Below, piece by piece: positions 1 to 12,200 of a stretch of DNA of 64,000 nucleotides. The position numbers were made by a program, and so were the translations under genes. Below the pieces are notes generated by a model. The model made no database searches. It was not told the origin of the DNA and saw only the letters and a program-made list of their open reading frames with translations. The DNA comes from Mermis nigrescens (taxonomy: Eukaryota > Nematoda > Enoplea > Mermithida > Mermithidae): the NCBI GenBank assembly GCA_036768485.1, contig JAVLUZ010000142.1, forward strand, positions 14,107,814 through 14,171,813, read 5' to 3'. The stretch's first letter is position 1. The number at the start of each line of letters is the position of its first letter.

Positions 1-2459
1 ATATTTATCTTCGTTTTTGAGCATTCCTGAAACCTAATTTTTTCTTGGAGCCCAGAAGTTTTCAAAGGATCAAATGTGAGACGTCACGTAGGTGCGTTTG
101 TTTACATCCAACAGTGATGTAAAGTAGTTTACATTCATTGTTTATATGTCCTCAGACCATTGTAGAGACATAATTTTTTCATGAATGTTGATCATAATAT
201 CCGAGTAATTTTTTACACTGCATGTTAGCCTTTGTTCTAGAGCATTGCAAAAATTGAAATTTTTTCCTGAGATATAAAAATTTACAGGGAATGAAATAAT
301 TACGTCAATTGGGCGCGCTTGCTTACACTCAGCAGTATTGCAAAGTGGTTTAAACCTAATGTTTATTGTCTTTAAAATATTATGGAGACTCATTTTTCCA
401 TAAATGTTGAAAGAAATATCGGAGCAATATCAAAATTACGAATCCGACTAAAATATTCTTTACGCTATGTGTTTGTGTAAAGTTTACGTTACGTGTTAAC
501 CCTAATTCGATAGACTTGCAGAGACTTTGTAACTGAAGTCAAGAAATTTTCAAGGATTCATATGTGAGACATCAATTAAGTGAGTTTGTTTACCCTCAAA
601 AAGTAATCTAAAGTGATTTAAAAATTATGTTCAAGTGTCCTTAGATCATTGAAGAGATGTAATTTTGTCTTAAATGGGTTGCATTAAAGTTAAATCTTTC
701 TTAGCCGTGTTTATAATATGTTTCACAAAATCTTGCACATGGAGAGCTATCGTTTAATTGATGTAAATTGCCTGCAAAAGTGGTTTAAAATGAACCAGCA
801 ATCACACTACTGTGCACAGAAGTCGACAAAGATATACAGCTTTATTGTAATCATGTACATTAATAAGCCGTAAACTGTTAGTATTCTCTACACCTAGTAG
901 TTGTGTAAAGTTTGCACTATTCATTTGTTGTTAATATGTAGTCTATACTACAAATTTATTTTACCACCAAATCAAAGCGTTAGTGTTCCTTACATTTGAT
1001 ATTTGCGTGAAGTTTTTGAATTTTTGCCGAAAATCTTTGCCTTCTAATTTACCAACATCCCGCCTTTTCAATTTTCTTGAAGTTTAAAATCTTTTATAAT
1101 TCTCTCATAATTTAATGGTAGGTTTTAACTTTAAGTTTCTCTTGGTTTACAACTCTTGCTTAGCAAGCTCATTTTTTCAAAACTTTTTCATAGTGATCAG
1201 ATTAGTTGCGTTTAGTTTGGAATTGGTGGACGGTCGTTATTTTATTACTCGGCTTAAATAAACCAAGTGACTATCTTTTGATTATTTTCTTCATCGCAAA
1301 TTCAAACACCCAATTTTCAATTTGAAAATTGACCCAATTTTCAATTTGAAAATTGATCCAATTTTCAATTTGAAAATTGAAAATTGGGTGTTTTCAATTT
1401 CAAAAGTCACAACACATTGTGCTTGTGTATTGATTGAGTGAGGATTTGCAATGTGAGTTCGTTGGTTAAATTTTTGTGCTTGATTATAAGTGAACTGCAC
1501 ATTAAGAAGAAATAACTTAATGCAGTTTCAATTTGAAAATGGATGGTGTCAATAAGGTTGTCTTGTTTAAAAAGGATAATGCTGATGTTAAGAACAATAT
1601 TGTTTTCCGCGTTCTTGGACTGTTGTCATTATTGTGGCATGTTACTGATTGTGTTTACTGACTGATGTACTGAAATCACGCTAATTAAAAGTAGTGTACT
1701 AGCAAAGAAAAATGCTCCGATGGAACAAAAAAGATGAATATCCTTGGAATTGTGGATTATTATGGATGTAAAAGGAGGGGACTAGGAAAAATCTACCTAA
1801 AGTCGGAAAATCTGCTAAAAATCACACTTTCTCTAAGCAACGCAAAAAATCGATGTATATTCTGCGGCCTCTAAAAAAGTGTCTTTTTAAATAATGTTCG
1901 AAGTTTCAGATAAGAGTGTATAAACGAAATCTATCAAGGTTACTTTTTTAAATTGCTGGCACCTGATTGATAGAAAACTAAGAGGTATTGTATTTGAAGT
2001 TGTTTTGTTTTATGAGCATTATAGCAAGCAAAGCAGGAGCCGATTGATTAGTGCACACAATCGTTTCGGGCATGCTAGTGTATCTACATTAAGTCTGTTT
2101 CAAGTCAACGTACGTGTTTCCTACTGTTTTTAACCAACCATGTCTTCAATTGTCTTCGATGTTTGCTATTTCATTCAATTGGCTTGGAAGACTGTTAGTT
2201 TACTTAATATCATTTCCCATAGCTACTGCATAGCTAACGTGCTGCTGTTTCAATCATTGTTATGGTTGAATATTTATTTTAATCTGTTGGCCGCAGAATA
2301 TACATCGATTTTTTGCGTTGCTTAGAGAAAGTGTGATTTTTAGCAGATTTTCCGACTTTAGGTAGATTTTTCCTAGTCCCCTCCTTTTACATCCATAATA
2401 ATCCACAATTCCAAGGATATTCATCTTTTTTGTTCCATCGGAGCATTTTTCTTTGCTAG
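1..2459 (+). mobile_element. non-autonomous Helitron copy 1, 3' part
   Basis: Right part of an element matching the complete copy at 26089-29297 with the same order of parts, ending in CTTTGCTAG followed by T. It contains degenerate units with GTAAAG-TTTACAC cores (about 60-1050), a cluster of palindromic 24-mers (1311-1390), and the terminal inverted repeat (1699-1872 against 2287-2459). The 5' end is outside the window. No coding frame. Confidence 0.75.
1311..1392. repeat. tandem palindromic 24-bp units
   Basis: Three tandem units built on CAATTTTCAATTTGAAAATTG, each almost its own reverse complement, flanked by CACCC and GGGTG. The block as a whole is an inverted repeat and can fold into hairpins. 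Not seen in the other Helitron copies. Confidence 0.85.
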
Positions 2460-2630
2460 TTCAAAATATACCTGCGCGCGTCTCTAGTCGTTTATAATCG
2501 TCCCGTCTGATGCTAAATTTTTCATAAATCTGTTAGTCATTAATTATTGAAACTTCTTTCATGTAAATTTTACTATCAAAGTCTATTTGTTGTTTTTATT
2601 TTATAACTTTTTCTTTATATATTTTTGCAG

Positions 2631-2681
2631 AATTACGTTTGTTTCCATCGTTTTCCTTTAATGTTCTGGATCAAATATGCC
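2631..2681 (+). CDS. possible upstream SLC4 exon (51 bp)
   Basis: A 17-codon segment sits between a strong acceptor (pyrimidine run then TTTTTGCAG) and a good donor (GCC|GTAAGT). Its phase (0 to 0) would join the next SLC4 exon without a stop, reading NYVCFHRFPLMFWIKYA. There is no clear family match, so it may be a real variable-region exon, the start (an internal ATG is present) or chance. It lies just outside the 3' end of the Helitron at 2459. Confidence 0.3.
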
Positions 2682-3149
2682 GTAAGTTTAAGTCAACTTT
2701 AATTTTAATCTCAACTTTAGCCTCAACTTCGAGCAACTGCATACTGTATATCTGACATAGTAGTAAATATAGAAAACTGGCTGTAAAACTTCTTTCAGTG
2801 ATTCATGGCTAAGCCCACGCACGTGGAGTTGGACTGGGGAGAGATTTGTCGGAAAAATAAGGCAAAATTAATGTCAAACGGAAAAATTTAGATCTTTTCG
2901 CAAAAGGCTTAAAATCGACCAGAAATTGTGAACTAATTCAGTTTCACGCCATTTTGACATGTCGTCATACTAAATTTTTTTAGGTCTTCTTACTTAAAAA
3001 AACCTATCTGGCTGACCCCGACAGATACTAGACTGGATACACTGAACCTGCGTAATGTTGTGCGTGCCTGACACGATGAGAAATGAACCTCTGACTTGAA
3101 TATCAGCCAGAGGATCGCTCGCTGATCTCATAAGTTTTAAATACTTCAG

Positions 3150-3299
3150 GAAAGAAATTTTAATACGGATTTTTCAAAGAAATTACCCGAAAATGCCGAA
3201 GTTGCTATCATTCAAGTGGGAAAAACCGATCACATCGATTTTCCTTTATCCGCATTTGTCCGTCTAAATGAGCCTATGCTGTTTCACAATTGCTCGGAG
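3150..3299 (+). CDS. SLC4 exon: N-terminal domain, LPENAEVA segment
   Basis: Fifty codons between TACTTCAG and GAG|GTATGT, phase 0 at both ends. It reads [19 protein letters not shown] then [14 protein letters not shown], matching the family segment LPxGAEAANVLVGEVDFLxRPxxAFVRL that precedes the RFLF strand of the cytosolic domain. Confidence 0.85.
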
Positions 3300-6200
3300 G
3301 TATGTATCTTACATAGCATTCATTAAGAAGACTTAAAAATTCATAAATTTTTTCTTTTTATTTAATCAAAAAAATAATGCGTAACGCAAAAGCATTAACA
3401 TCAAAAAATTCATGCTTCACAATATAGCAAAATCGCAGCTATATATATTGGCTTTTCATAAAAATACATCCCTACAAGTTAATTTAGTCTAATTTTTAGA
3501 TAAAAGTTGATCATGTTTTAGACTCTGATGCTCAATACAGTCTAAGCGTTGATTTACTCGTATTTTTGAAAAATATTGTATTATTCCTTTAATAGCTGCA
3601 ATCTGAATCTTTGCATTTATACAATTAGTTGCTTGTACTTTGTTTATGCATACAGTTGGGACCAGATATGCAAGTTTGGTTTGGGGGTCTAACCACACCT
3701 GGGCGTGGGGGTTAGGGGTATCCACCCCCCGAGAATTCAAAATACCTCCCCCTAGAAAACCAAAATATCCCCCCCCAGAATTCAATTTTCGAAATTTTTT
3801 GTTGTTTTTTCGCAATTTTTTACGCCAGTGGATAGTGCTACGATGAGAAACGTTGAAAAATGGTGTTTTTTCGCCATACCACCATTTTTAAGGCCAATTT
3901 TTGATCTTTGAAAAATCTTGCCCCCCCCGGAATTTAGGTGCCGCCCGCCTATGCATCTGACCCCTGAAAGGAAAAACGGAAAATTTTCTCGGAAAACTGA
4001 GGTAAAATGAATGCTTAAAATGGATGAAAATTGAAAAATTTCTTGAAAAGTACTTGAAATTGACATGAAACTGTAATAACTAGTTATGACGTTATTTTAG
4101 TGATTTTACCCGTTGGTCCAAAAGAGCTCAATTTTCGATCCCTTAGACCGTCTGAAGTCCTCCCCAGATCGACTATGCCGTGCAGATTCTATTGTTGAGA
4201 CCAAATGCATAAAATGGCTGATCTGGGGGGTCATCCGGTCTGGAGAGTCAAATAGTGCCCTTTTAGTTCCAAATGACGTAAATAATGGGTATAAATGATC
4301 AAATAGCGTTGAAACTGTGTTAATCTACAGTTTCTAATCAATTTCAAGAATTTTGAAGAAAATTGGTGATTTTCATAAATTTGTAGCCTTTATTTTGTCT
4401 CATTTTCTCAGAAAATTTCTCATTTTTTCCATTCTATTTTTTCGTTCATTTTTTCATTTTGTTCTTTTCCATTTTACTATTTTTTATTTTTCCGCTACCT
4501 GAACCCCAGCATAAACAAAACAAGCAGCGGGCATATATGATTGAGACTAGTGGAGAATCGGATATTCTTGACTATCAGAAGAAAGTAGGGTGAATTTTTT
4601 GAAAAAATAGAGTAAAATCGTGACAAACAACGGGCAGGAAAATATAATTAAGGTCGATTTTACCTTTTTATCGTTTACATCCATTCGTGAGTCCATTTTA
4701 CTTGAATAAACTTTCCAACTGACCCTACATCGCTATACAGACCCATTTGTTGCCAGTTTTTTAAGCTTTAATCGAGCTTTCTAGTCCTTGAAGTACACAA
4801 GTCGCAGTAATACGACGAATTTTCAGCACTTTCAAGTACTTCTGAAAATCTTGCATTTTCAGGTGAATAGAAAAATACGATTTCTCTTTGTGCTCTTATC
4901 AAATGAGGAGGGCAATGAATTGGACATGGTGGGCCGAACTTTAGCTTGCGCACTGGTGGACGATGTTTTTGTGCATTCAGCGTACCTAACCAAGGACCGT
5001 ATGGACTTATACTATGCTCTTGATGAAATCATCAGTAGTTCTTTGATAATTCCTCCCGGAAAATGGAGTGTCGATTGCAGACTCGAACCGTCCGCGACGA
5101 ATACCAACATTATGACAGTATTTCTTAAAACTATATTACAATTTAAAAGTCGCTTTAATTGTGTATTTCTATTCTTTCCGGCGTAGACTTTTGAATTTTT
5201 CCCTCTAGAGAATCTTGTCTTATGAATAAAAATCCCAGTCGATACAAGAAAATTAGAAATTGAGCGGAAGTACAAAGGCTGAATTAGGATAAAGATGGTA
5301 TTTTTTGAAAAGTTAGGATTTCATTTTTAAGAGACAGACACTGATAACCTGCCTGAATCGATCTAAATAATAGAAAAGTCCTTGCATGCCATCAATCATC
5401 TTACTTTTGGTTTTCACCATCAGAAGACTTGCGAGCGTTTAATAATCAGTTTCAAATGTAATTGAAAACACAAATTTACGTAAAATGGCTCTTAAATGAA
5501 TCGATTTAATTGGATTCGTTTATTTTCTCTGAAACGAGCCCAAGTTGCGTTGAATTATTTTTCTTACAAATTCCTTTCTGTATGCGAGCATTTTCTGAAA
5601 ATGGTTGGACTGATTAATCCTCACTCCTTTCACACAGTGCTGTTGCACACACGACCATACATTTTTATCAAAATGAAACTGCGATTTCGCTCAACCTATG
5701 CTTTTTTGTATTTGTCCATCAGCATATTTGCTCTTTAAAATTTTTTTCGAACTTATTTTTATATCGGAATAGTTGGTTTGACATCTTTGAATAGATTGAC
5801 ATAGCCAGAATACATTTGCTCTTTGCTCATACCTAACCTTTATGCCAAAAATCATGGTCATACTTATTGTAAACAAAAGTTAATAAGTTCCTTCCTGGAA
5901 TTTGTTCTAAATATGATTTCAGAAAGCGGCTATCAAGGAATTATAATTATATTTTGTTTCGTTCAGAGACGTAGTGAAACGTTTAGAAGTTATATCGCGG
6001 CTGGGCATTCTTTTCGAAAAAGTCTGCAGTGAATTTCACGCTGACGGCTTGAGCTATACTGGAAAGTAAGTCACATAAGTATATACCTATTGAGCCAATG
6101 GAATCATGCGTTCCTGATTATTGATCAGTTTTAGTATTTTGCACATGGCTCACTGATTTATTGAATCTTGTTTTCGTGTTTTTAGACTTTTTGGTGGATT

Positions 6201-9200
6201 GGTCGATGATATCAGGCGAAAAATGCCTTATTACGTTTCGGACTTTACATCGGTTTTCAAGAGCCCCAATGCATTTACAAAATGTCTGGCAGCTTCGCTT
6301 TATCTCTTTTTTGTGAATTTTACAAATATAATAACGTTCGGTGGTATAATGGGACAAATGTTGAACAAGGAGATGGTAAGAATAATAATAATAATAATAA
6401 TAATAATAGTGTTCTAATTCACGCATTGAGTAATATTATTTCCACTCTACTTGGAACCCCGCTCTTTCGTAGATTGAGTCACAGCTATTAATTTTCTAAA
6501 AGAATTTCAAAATATCGTGCAAATGGTGTTTTCAGGCTGGCGGCTGTCTTAGCTTTAGAAATTACACTATAGAATCACGACGATTCTAATTACGTTTCTT
6601 TTTTCGATGCTGAATGATCGCAGAAACTTCGACAAAGCTATCACTTTCTGATTCAAATGCTTGTTGTTTCAAATCAATTCAGATCCATAGTCTTGCCATT
6701 CAGTCGAAGTGCAAGACCTGACCTGATAAGCTGTTAGGAGTCTTGAAATGTTCCTCCAACGTACAAATATTACAAAACATTAAAGTTGCCGATACTTTGG
6801 ATTTTTGTATTTCAGGCCCAATGTAAAATCTTGATATGTGAGTTAATTGCTTGATCTTGATAGAAGGAGTATTATTACACGGAATGCAGTAAATTCACTT
6901 CTTTAAATTATGGAAATTCACATTCTTATTTATTAATATTCGTTTTGAAATCGCTTGTATCTTGAAAATTTATTTAATACTAAGTAAAATATTGAGTAGA
7001 CATTGAGCAAGTTTTATAAATCTAATTGCAATTATCCTTTTTCATATGAGGCTGTGATCGAATGCATCGTATCCGGATGCTTGTGTGGTTTGATTTTCGG
7101 CTTGTTTGCTGGCCAGCCTTTAAACATCATGTCAGCCACTGGTCCAGTCTTAATTTTCGAGACATTGTTTATGAAATTCTGCAAGTAAGCTTAACTTTAT
7201 GTTAATCCCGGCAATAAGATAAATTGATAAAATTCCTTTCTATTGATAATGTACTTTATTACAAATTCAGTGGGCTACTGATAAAAATGTATTTTATGTT
7301 AATAATGTAGAGGCTCGTAAAATCACGGTGTACCAGCATTTTTAATATTTTTTGTATTGAGCTTAGTTTTTCCATAAAAGCTTAGTTGCTGAATAATTTA
7401 AGTAGATTTTGTAATCAATTTTTAGAAGAAAATTTGGACGTACGATAGAGAAACTTAAGTAATATTTGAATCCAAGTAACTTTATTACTCGTGATTTATA
7501 GTTGATAGGATCTTAATGATATGCAATGTGAAAATATTTTTCGTAGGGAATTTCATTGGTCATTCTTACCTGTTCGATTTTGGCTGGGATTTTGGACTGC
7601 GGCGTACCTGTTTTTGCTCGTTGCCTTCGACGCCTCATTTCTGGTTGCCTTTATAACGAGATTTACCGAAGAATCGTTTGCGACCCTAATATCCGTCATT
7701 TTTATAGTTGAATCGTTTCAAGCGATGCTTGCTTTAGCTTCAAAGTCGCCTATAACCGTCAATGTTTCAGTAAGAAGGCTCAATTTTTCCGACTTGCATG
7801 CTTAACTGATCTTTTCATATAGTCTATTTAATGAAACCTTGTACATGGATCATTATTTTCGAATAAATGTTAATTGATTGCAAAAGCGGTTTAAACTGAA
7901 GTAGCAATCACAAAACTTTGCATTGCAATTGATAAGCGCATGAAATTTTACTATGCTAAATTGTATTACAGTAGGCTGCTTAGAAACCGCTTTCGTAGCT
8001 TTTTTTGAACGCTGAAAATTGATTTTCATGCACAAGATTTCGTGAAACATACTTTAGTCCCTCTTACTTTGAAAACGCACATTTACAACTATGATTATAT
8101 GCAGGGTGGGCCAAAGGAAGGCTACACCCGAATGTAACTGGTCATAACTACGGTAATTCAGGGTATAAAATTTTAGGTTCAATGTCATATAGATGAAAAT
8201 GTCTTCGTTCAAATCGTGTAAAAGATTTTGGCCATTTATAAGCGGTTCGGGTGCTACAGCCGTTTGTTCACACGCTTCCTCGATTTCGTGTAAATCCTAA
8301 ATGTTTTTTTCGGTTATGTCATCAATTTGCTTACCCATTTGACGATATTTAGCAGTTTTTGCATTTAGTAAGAAGGATTACCCACTCTAGAGTTCAGCCA
8401 ATATGCTACTAATTTTTCTGGCTTGAGATATTGTAACAAAAAGTACCAAATAATCAGTAGTAATACACAATGCAGAAATCATGGGGTTTAAAACGTATCA
8501 AAGTGAGGTGTTAACAAATCGCCATAGTACACGAACAAATGACGAATGGCTAAAATTTCTCGCACAGTTAAGGCAAGCATACTTTTATCTGTTGAACCGA
8601 AAGAAGTCGTTTCAAAAGTTATATGTTAAGCATAGCACAATATAGAAGTACAGTTAATTATAGAAGTGTCGCCTTTTTTGGACCACCCTGTATATTAGAC
8701 CATTTCTGTTCCATCGAATCATTTTATCTTCAGTACCTACTCTTCTCTTTAGCTTGCTTTGAACAAGTCGTACGTCATTATTTAAATGTGTCAATAATTC
8801 GAATTTAGCCTGCCAAAAGTCAGGACAAACAACAGTCTGTTTTCCATTTTTTAAAATGTTTTTAAAATATTTAAACTTCAGGATACTAACTCTTTTTACA
8901 GCTTCCAACATTTTTTTATTTATCAAACTGTACCAGTGGAGTGAAGGAAAAAATAACTTGCGTACCTGTTCGTCATTAATCCTTTTATATTGTTGTCAAA
9001 TTTTTCCTCTAGAACTAATCTGACAATCATAGGTAGCGTGTTAGCGCGTACCTGTAATATGTTTTGGTACCCCAAACATATGTCTCCCCCTCCCCTCACA
9101 ACAATGGCGGGTCACATCTGGGAGGTGCGGTTTTTTTCAAAAGATAGATAATAAAAACCCTCGATGTAGCTTTTTTTGTTTACACGCAATATTCAATTTG

Positions 9201-12200
9201 TAAAGAGTGAACAACTAAGTATTAGTTCTTTAAACAATTCAATGGTTTTGAATTAAAGAAGAAGGAATGCTGCAGATGGCGCATTTTTTGTTTTTTGAAT
9301 TTCGCATTATCGGGGTAAAAAAACATTTTGGTTGAATTTTCGACTTATTTATGTCTGCCAACAACGCCGGTTATAAGGCCCATTAGTTTAGTGAATTTTA
9401 CACTATTCAGTTACTGTAGATATGTAAAGCTTACATTAAAAATTTATTTCACGTCCAGAGCGTTTTGAAACGTGAATTTTTTCAAGAATGTTCTCCGTAA
9501 CGCCAGGATTATTAATCTGACTATGTTTACTTTACATTATGCAATTGTGTAAAGTTTACACTGAAAATGATTTTTGGTTCCAGAGCGTTGTGAAAACTTA
9601 ATTTAAAAAAATGTTTTATATAATATTGAAATTACGAATCTGACTGTTAGTATTCTTTACACCCAGTAGTTGTATAAAGCCTACACTATTCATTTATTGT
9701 TGATGTATAAAGTTTACACTACAAATTTGTTTTACTTCCAGAGCATTGAAAGACATGAATTTTCTTCAAAATGTAATTCGTAAGGTCAGGATTTCGAGTT
9801 TGTCTGGTTGTTTTCTTCACATACAGTAGTTGTGTAAACTTTACACTTAAAACTAACTTTAGTTCCAGAGCGTAGCAAAAGGCATAATTTTTTTCAACAT
9901 GTTCCATTTAACGTCAGGATTATGAATATGAGTGTAAGTTTTCTGTACACCCGATAGTTGCGTTAAGTTGATGCTGAAAAGATTAGATCTATTTCTCGGA
10001 CTGCTTTCATTACTTTGGCATGTTACCGTATGTGTATACTAATTGATTTACTTAAATCTTGCTAATTAAAAGTAGGGTACTAGCAAAGAAAATGCTCCGA
10101 TGGAACAAAAAAAGGAGGACATACTTGGAATTGCGCTTTATTAAGATATAAAAGGAGGGGACTGGGAAATAGTTACAGATGCCTTCAGAAGTCAGCAAAA
10201 AAACATGCTCAGCTTTGGCATCCAAGCCTACAAAAATCGCAAAATATGCTAAAAATCTGGCTTTTTTCTAAGCAACGTGAAAATGGAAGTATATTCTGCT
10301 GTCTCTGAAAAAACGTATTATTTTAAAATAATTTTCACTGATTGACATAATATCTTAAAAGCATATTACGTAATGCCACTTTTTGCAGACTTCATTCAAC
10401 TTTGAGTTGCTTAATATTGTGACTGAAAGTGAAATGCTGTTAACAAATTGTAATTAAGTTGTTCGTATTTCATTATTACTTAGCATGTCACTTAGCAGAT
10501 ACAGCCATTCTAAGTGTCAAAGTGCAAGCAATATTCAAATTAAATTTAATATACGTTTTCAGCAGCTGTAAACCAATATTAGGCACATATAACTTTGTTC
10601 AATTTACCAGTTAAACGGCTTTCGCTAAATTTAATCCACCTCAATTGGCTACAAATGTACCTCGAAAATCTGATGCAGTTTTGCCCTGCAGCAGTGGGAA
10701 AGTTCATCATAACTGCTTTGATAAGGCTAAGTACTGTAAGCTAACCATACCTTGCATTCATTCTTTAGATTACAGTGCAACTCCCTTCTGCAGGTCGCAG
10801 AATATACTTAGATTTTTGTGTTGCTTATAAAAAGTCGGATTTGTAGCATATTTTGCGATTTTTGTAGGCTTGGATGCCAAATCTAAGCATAATTTTCTTT
10901 CTCTGACTTTTGCAGGCATCGGCAGCTTTCCCCTTGTCCCCTCCTTTTATATCCTTATTGAAGCGCAATTCCAAGTATATTCACCTTTTTTTGTTCCATC
11001 GGAGCATTTTTCTTTGCTAGTTATAAGATATTCTAATTGAGAGTTGATTAATATTCTACTGTCCGCATAGCTACCGATATTTCAAATGCTCCTTGCTGGC
11101 TTTAAATTTTCCTCGAAATTTGTGCTTCCATAAAAGTACATCAAACACGTTTGAATAAGTGTCATTCTGCATTCAGTAAAGAAACAAGCGTAAATTAAAG
11201 AAGTATTTTTGTATTTGTCTGTTTTTGGTTTTATAATACCGACTTAAGACCCTCAGTTTTAAAACTCTTTCTGACTGGCTATAAAAAACAAATTGTCTCT
11301 CGTGCGAAACTGATTTACTGCGAAAAAGGACGTTATGACAATTTCTCTTTAGATAAATATAATTTGACAAAAATAAGGGCACGAAGTCTTCATTTTGGAT
11401 TTCATATAGCTTGACTGGATTTAGAGGCTTTTTCATTTACCCTATCTTTTTCCGCAATAATCTCAATTTAAATTATTATTTAGTAAGTGATTTTCTACAA
11501 TCGAGTATGAAAAACGAGCATTTTTTGGTGACTTCACTGCCATGTTGCCTATTTTAAGGCTGTTCTTAATGACCCATGTGTTTGCAAATTTGCCGATGAC
11601 AATGAAACCCAGTTGAACTACAGTCAGTCATTTTATACGACAAATGACTTGAAAGTGGAAGGTTAGTAAAAAGACTGTATTTCAGCATTTTAATGAAACT
11701 TTTAATATTTTTGAAATGTTATGCTTATGTACAGATCAGTGTGTTCACAGATATAAATCGTGGAAATGGCGATAATGAGCTAAATTTTCACCCCGAGAAA
11801 TCCAGCACTTCAACTGAATGTGAAGCGTGCCAAAATGATCTCAGTTTATAAGCTTTTTAACTGAAAAATGACCGCTTAGGCGTATGACTGAATTTCATTA
11901 AGGAATTGCATATATTCTATTTGAACATACAGGAATAATGCTTAGAGTGGACAGCTGCGAAAAAACAGATTTTTTAAAATAACTTTTTTTTGTTACAATT
12001 TTCATTTTGAAAAATACGAATAACTGATTTAACATTTCAAACGCAATCGTCCGTATATGTGATGTTGATTTTCCGCTCTGTTCCGATTCTCCGACCGTCC
12101 CGATTCTCCGACCGTCCCGATTCTCCGACTTTCCCGATTCCCCGACTGTCCCGATTCTCCGCCTAATGCTAAGAGAGGTTATTTTAAGATTCGCGAAAAT

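Noticed and set aside
2140..2325. Open frame inside Helitron copy 1 and its relative at 28690-29007
   Set aside because: Same repeat sequence in opposite orientation inside the foldback loop; hydrophobic composition is a consequence of T-rich DNA.
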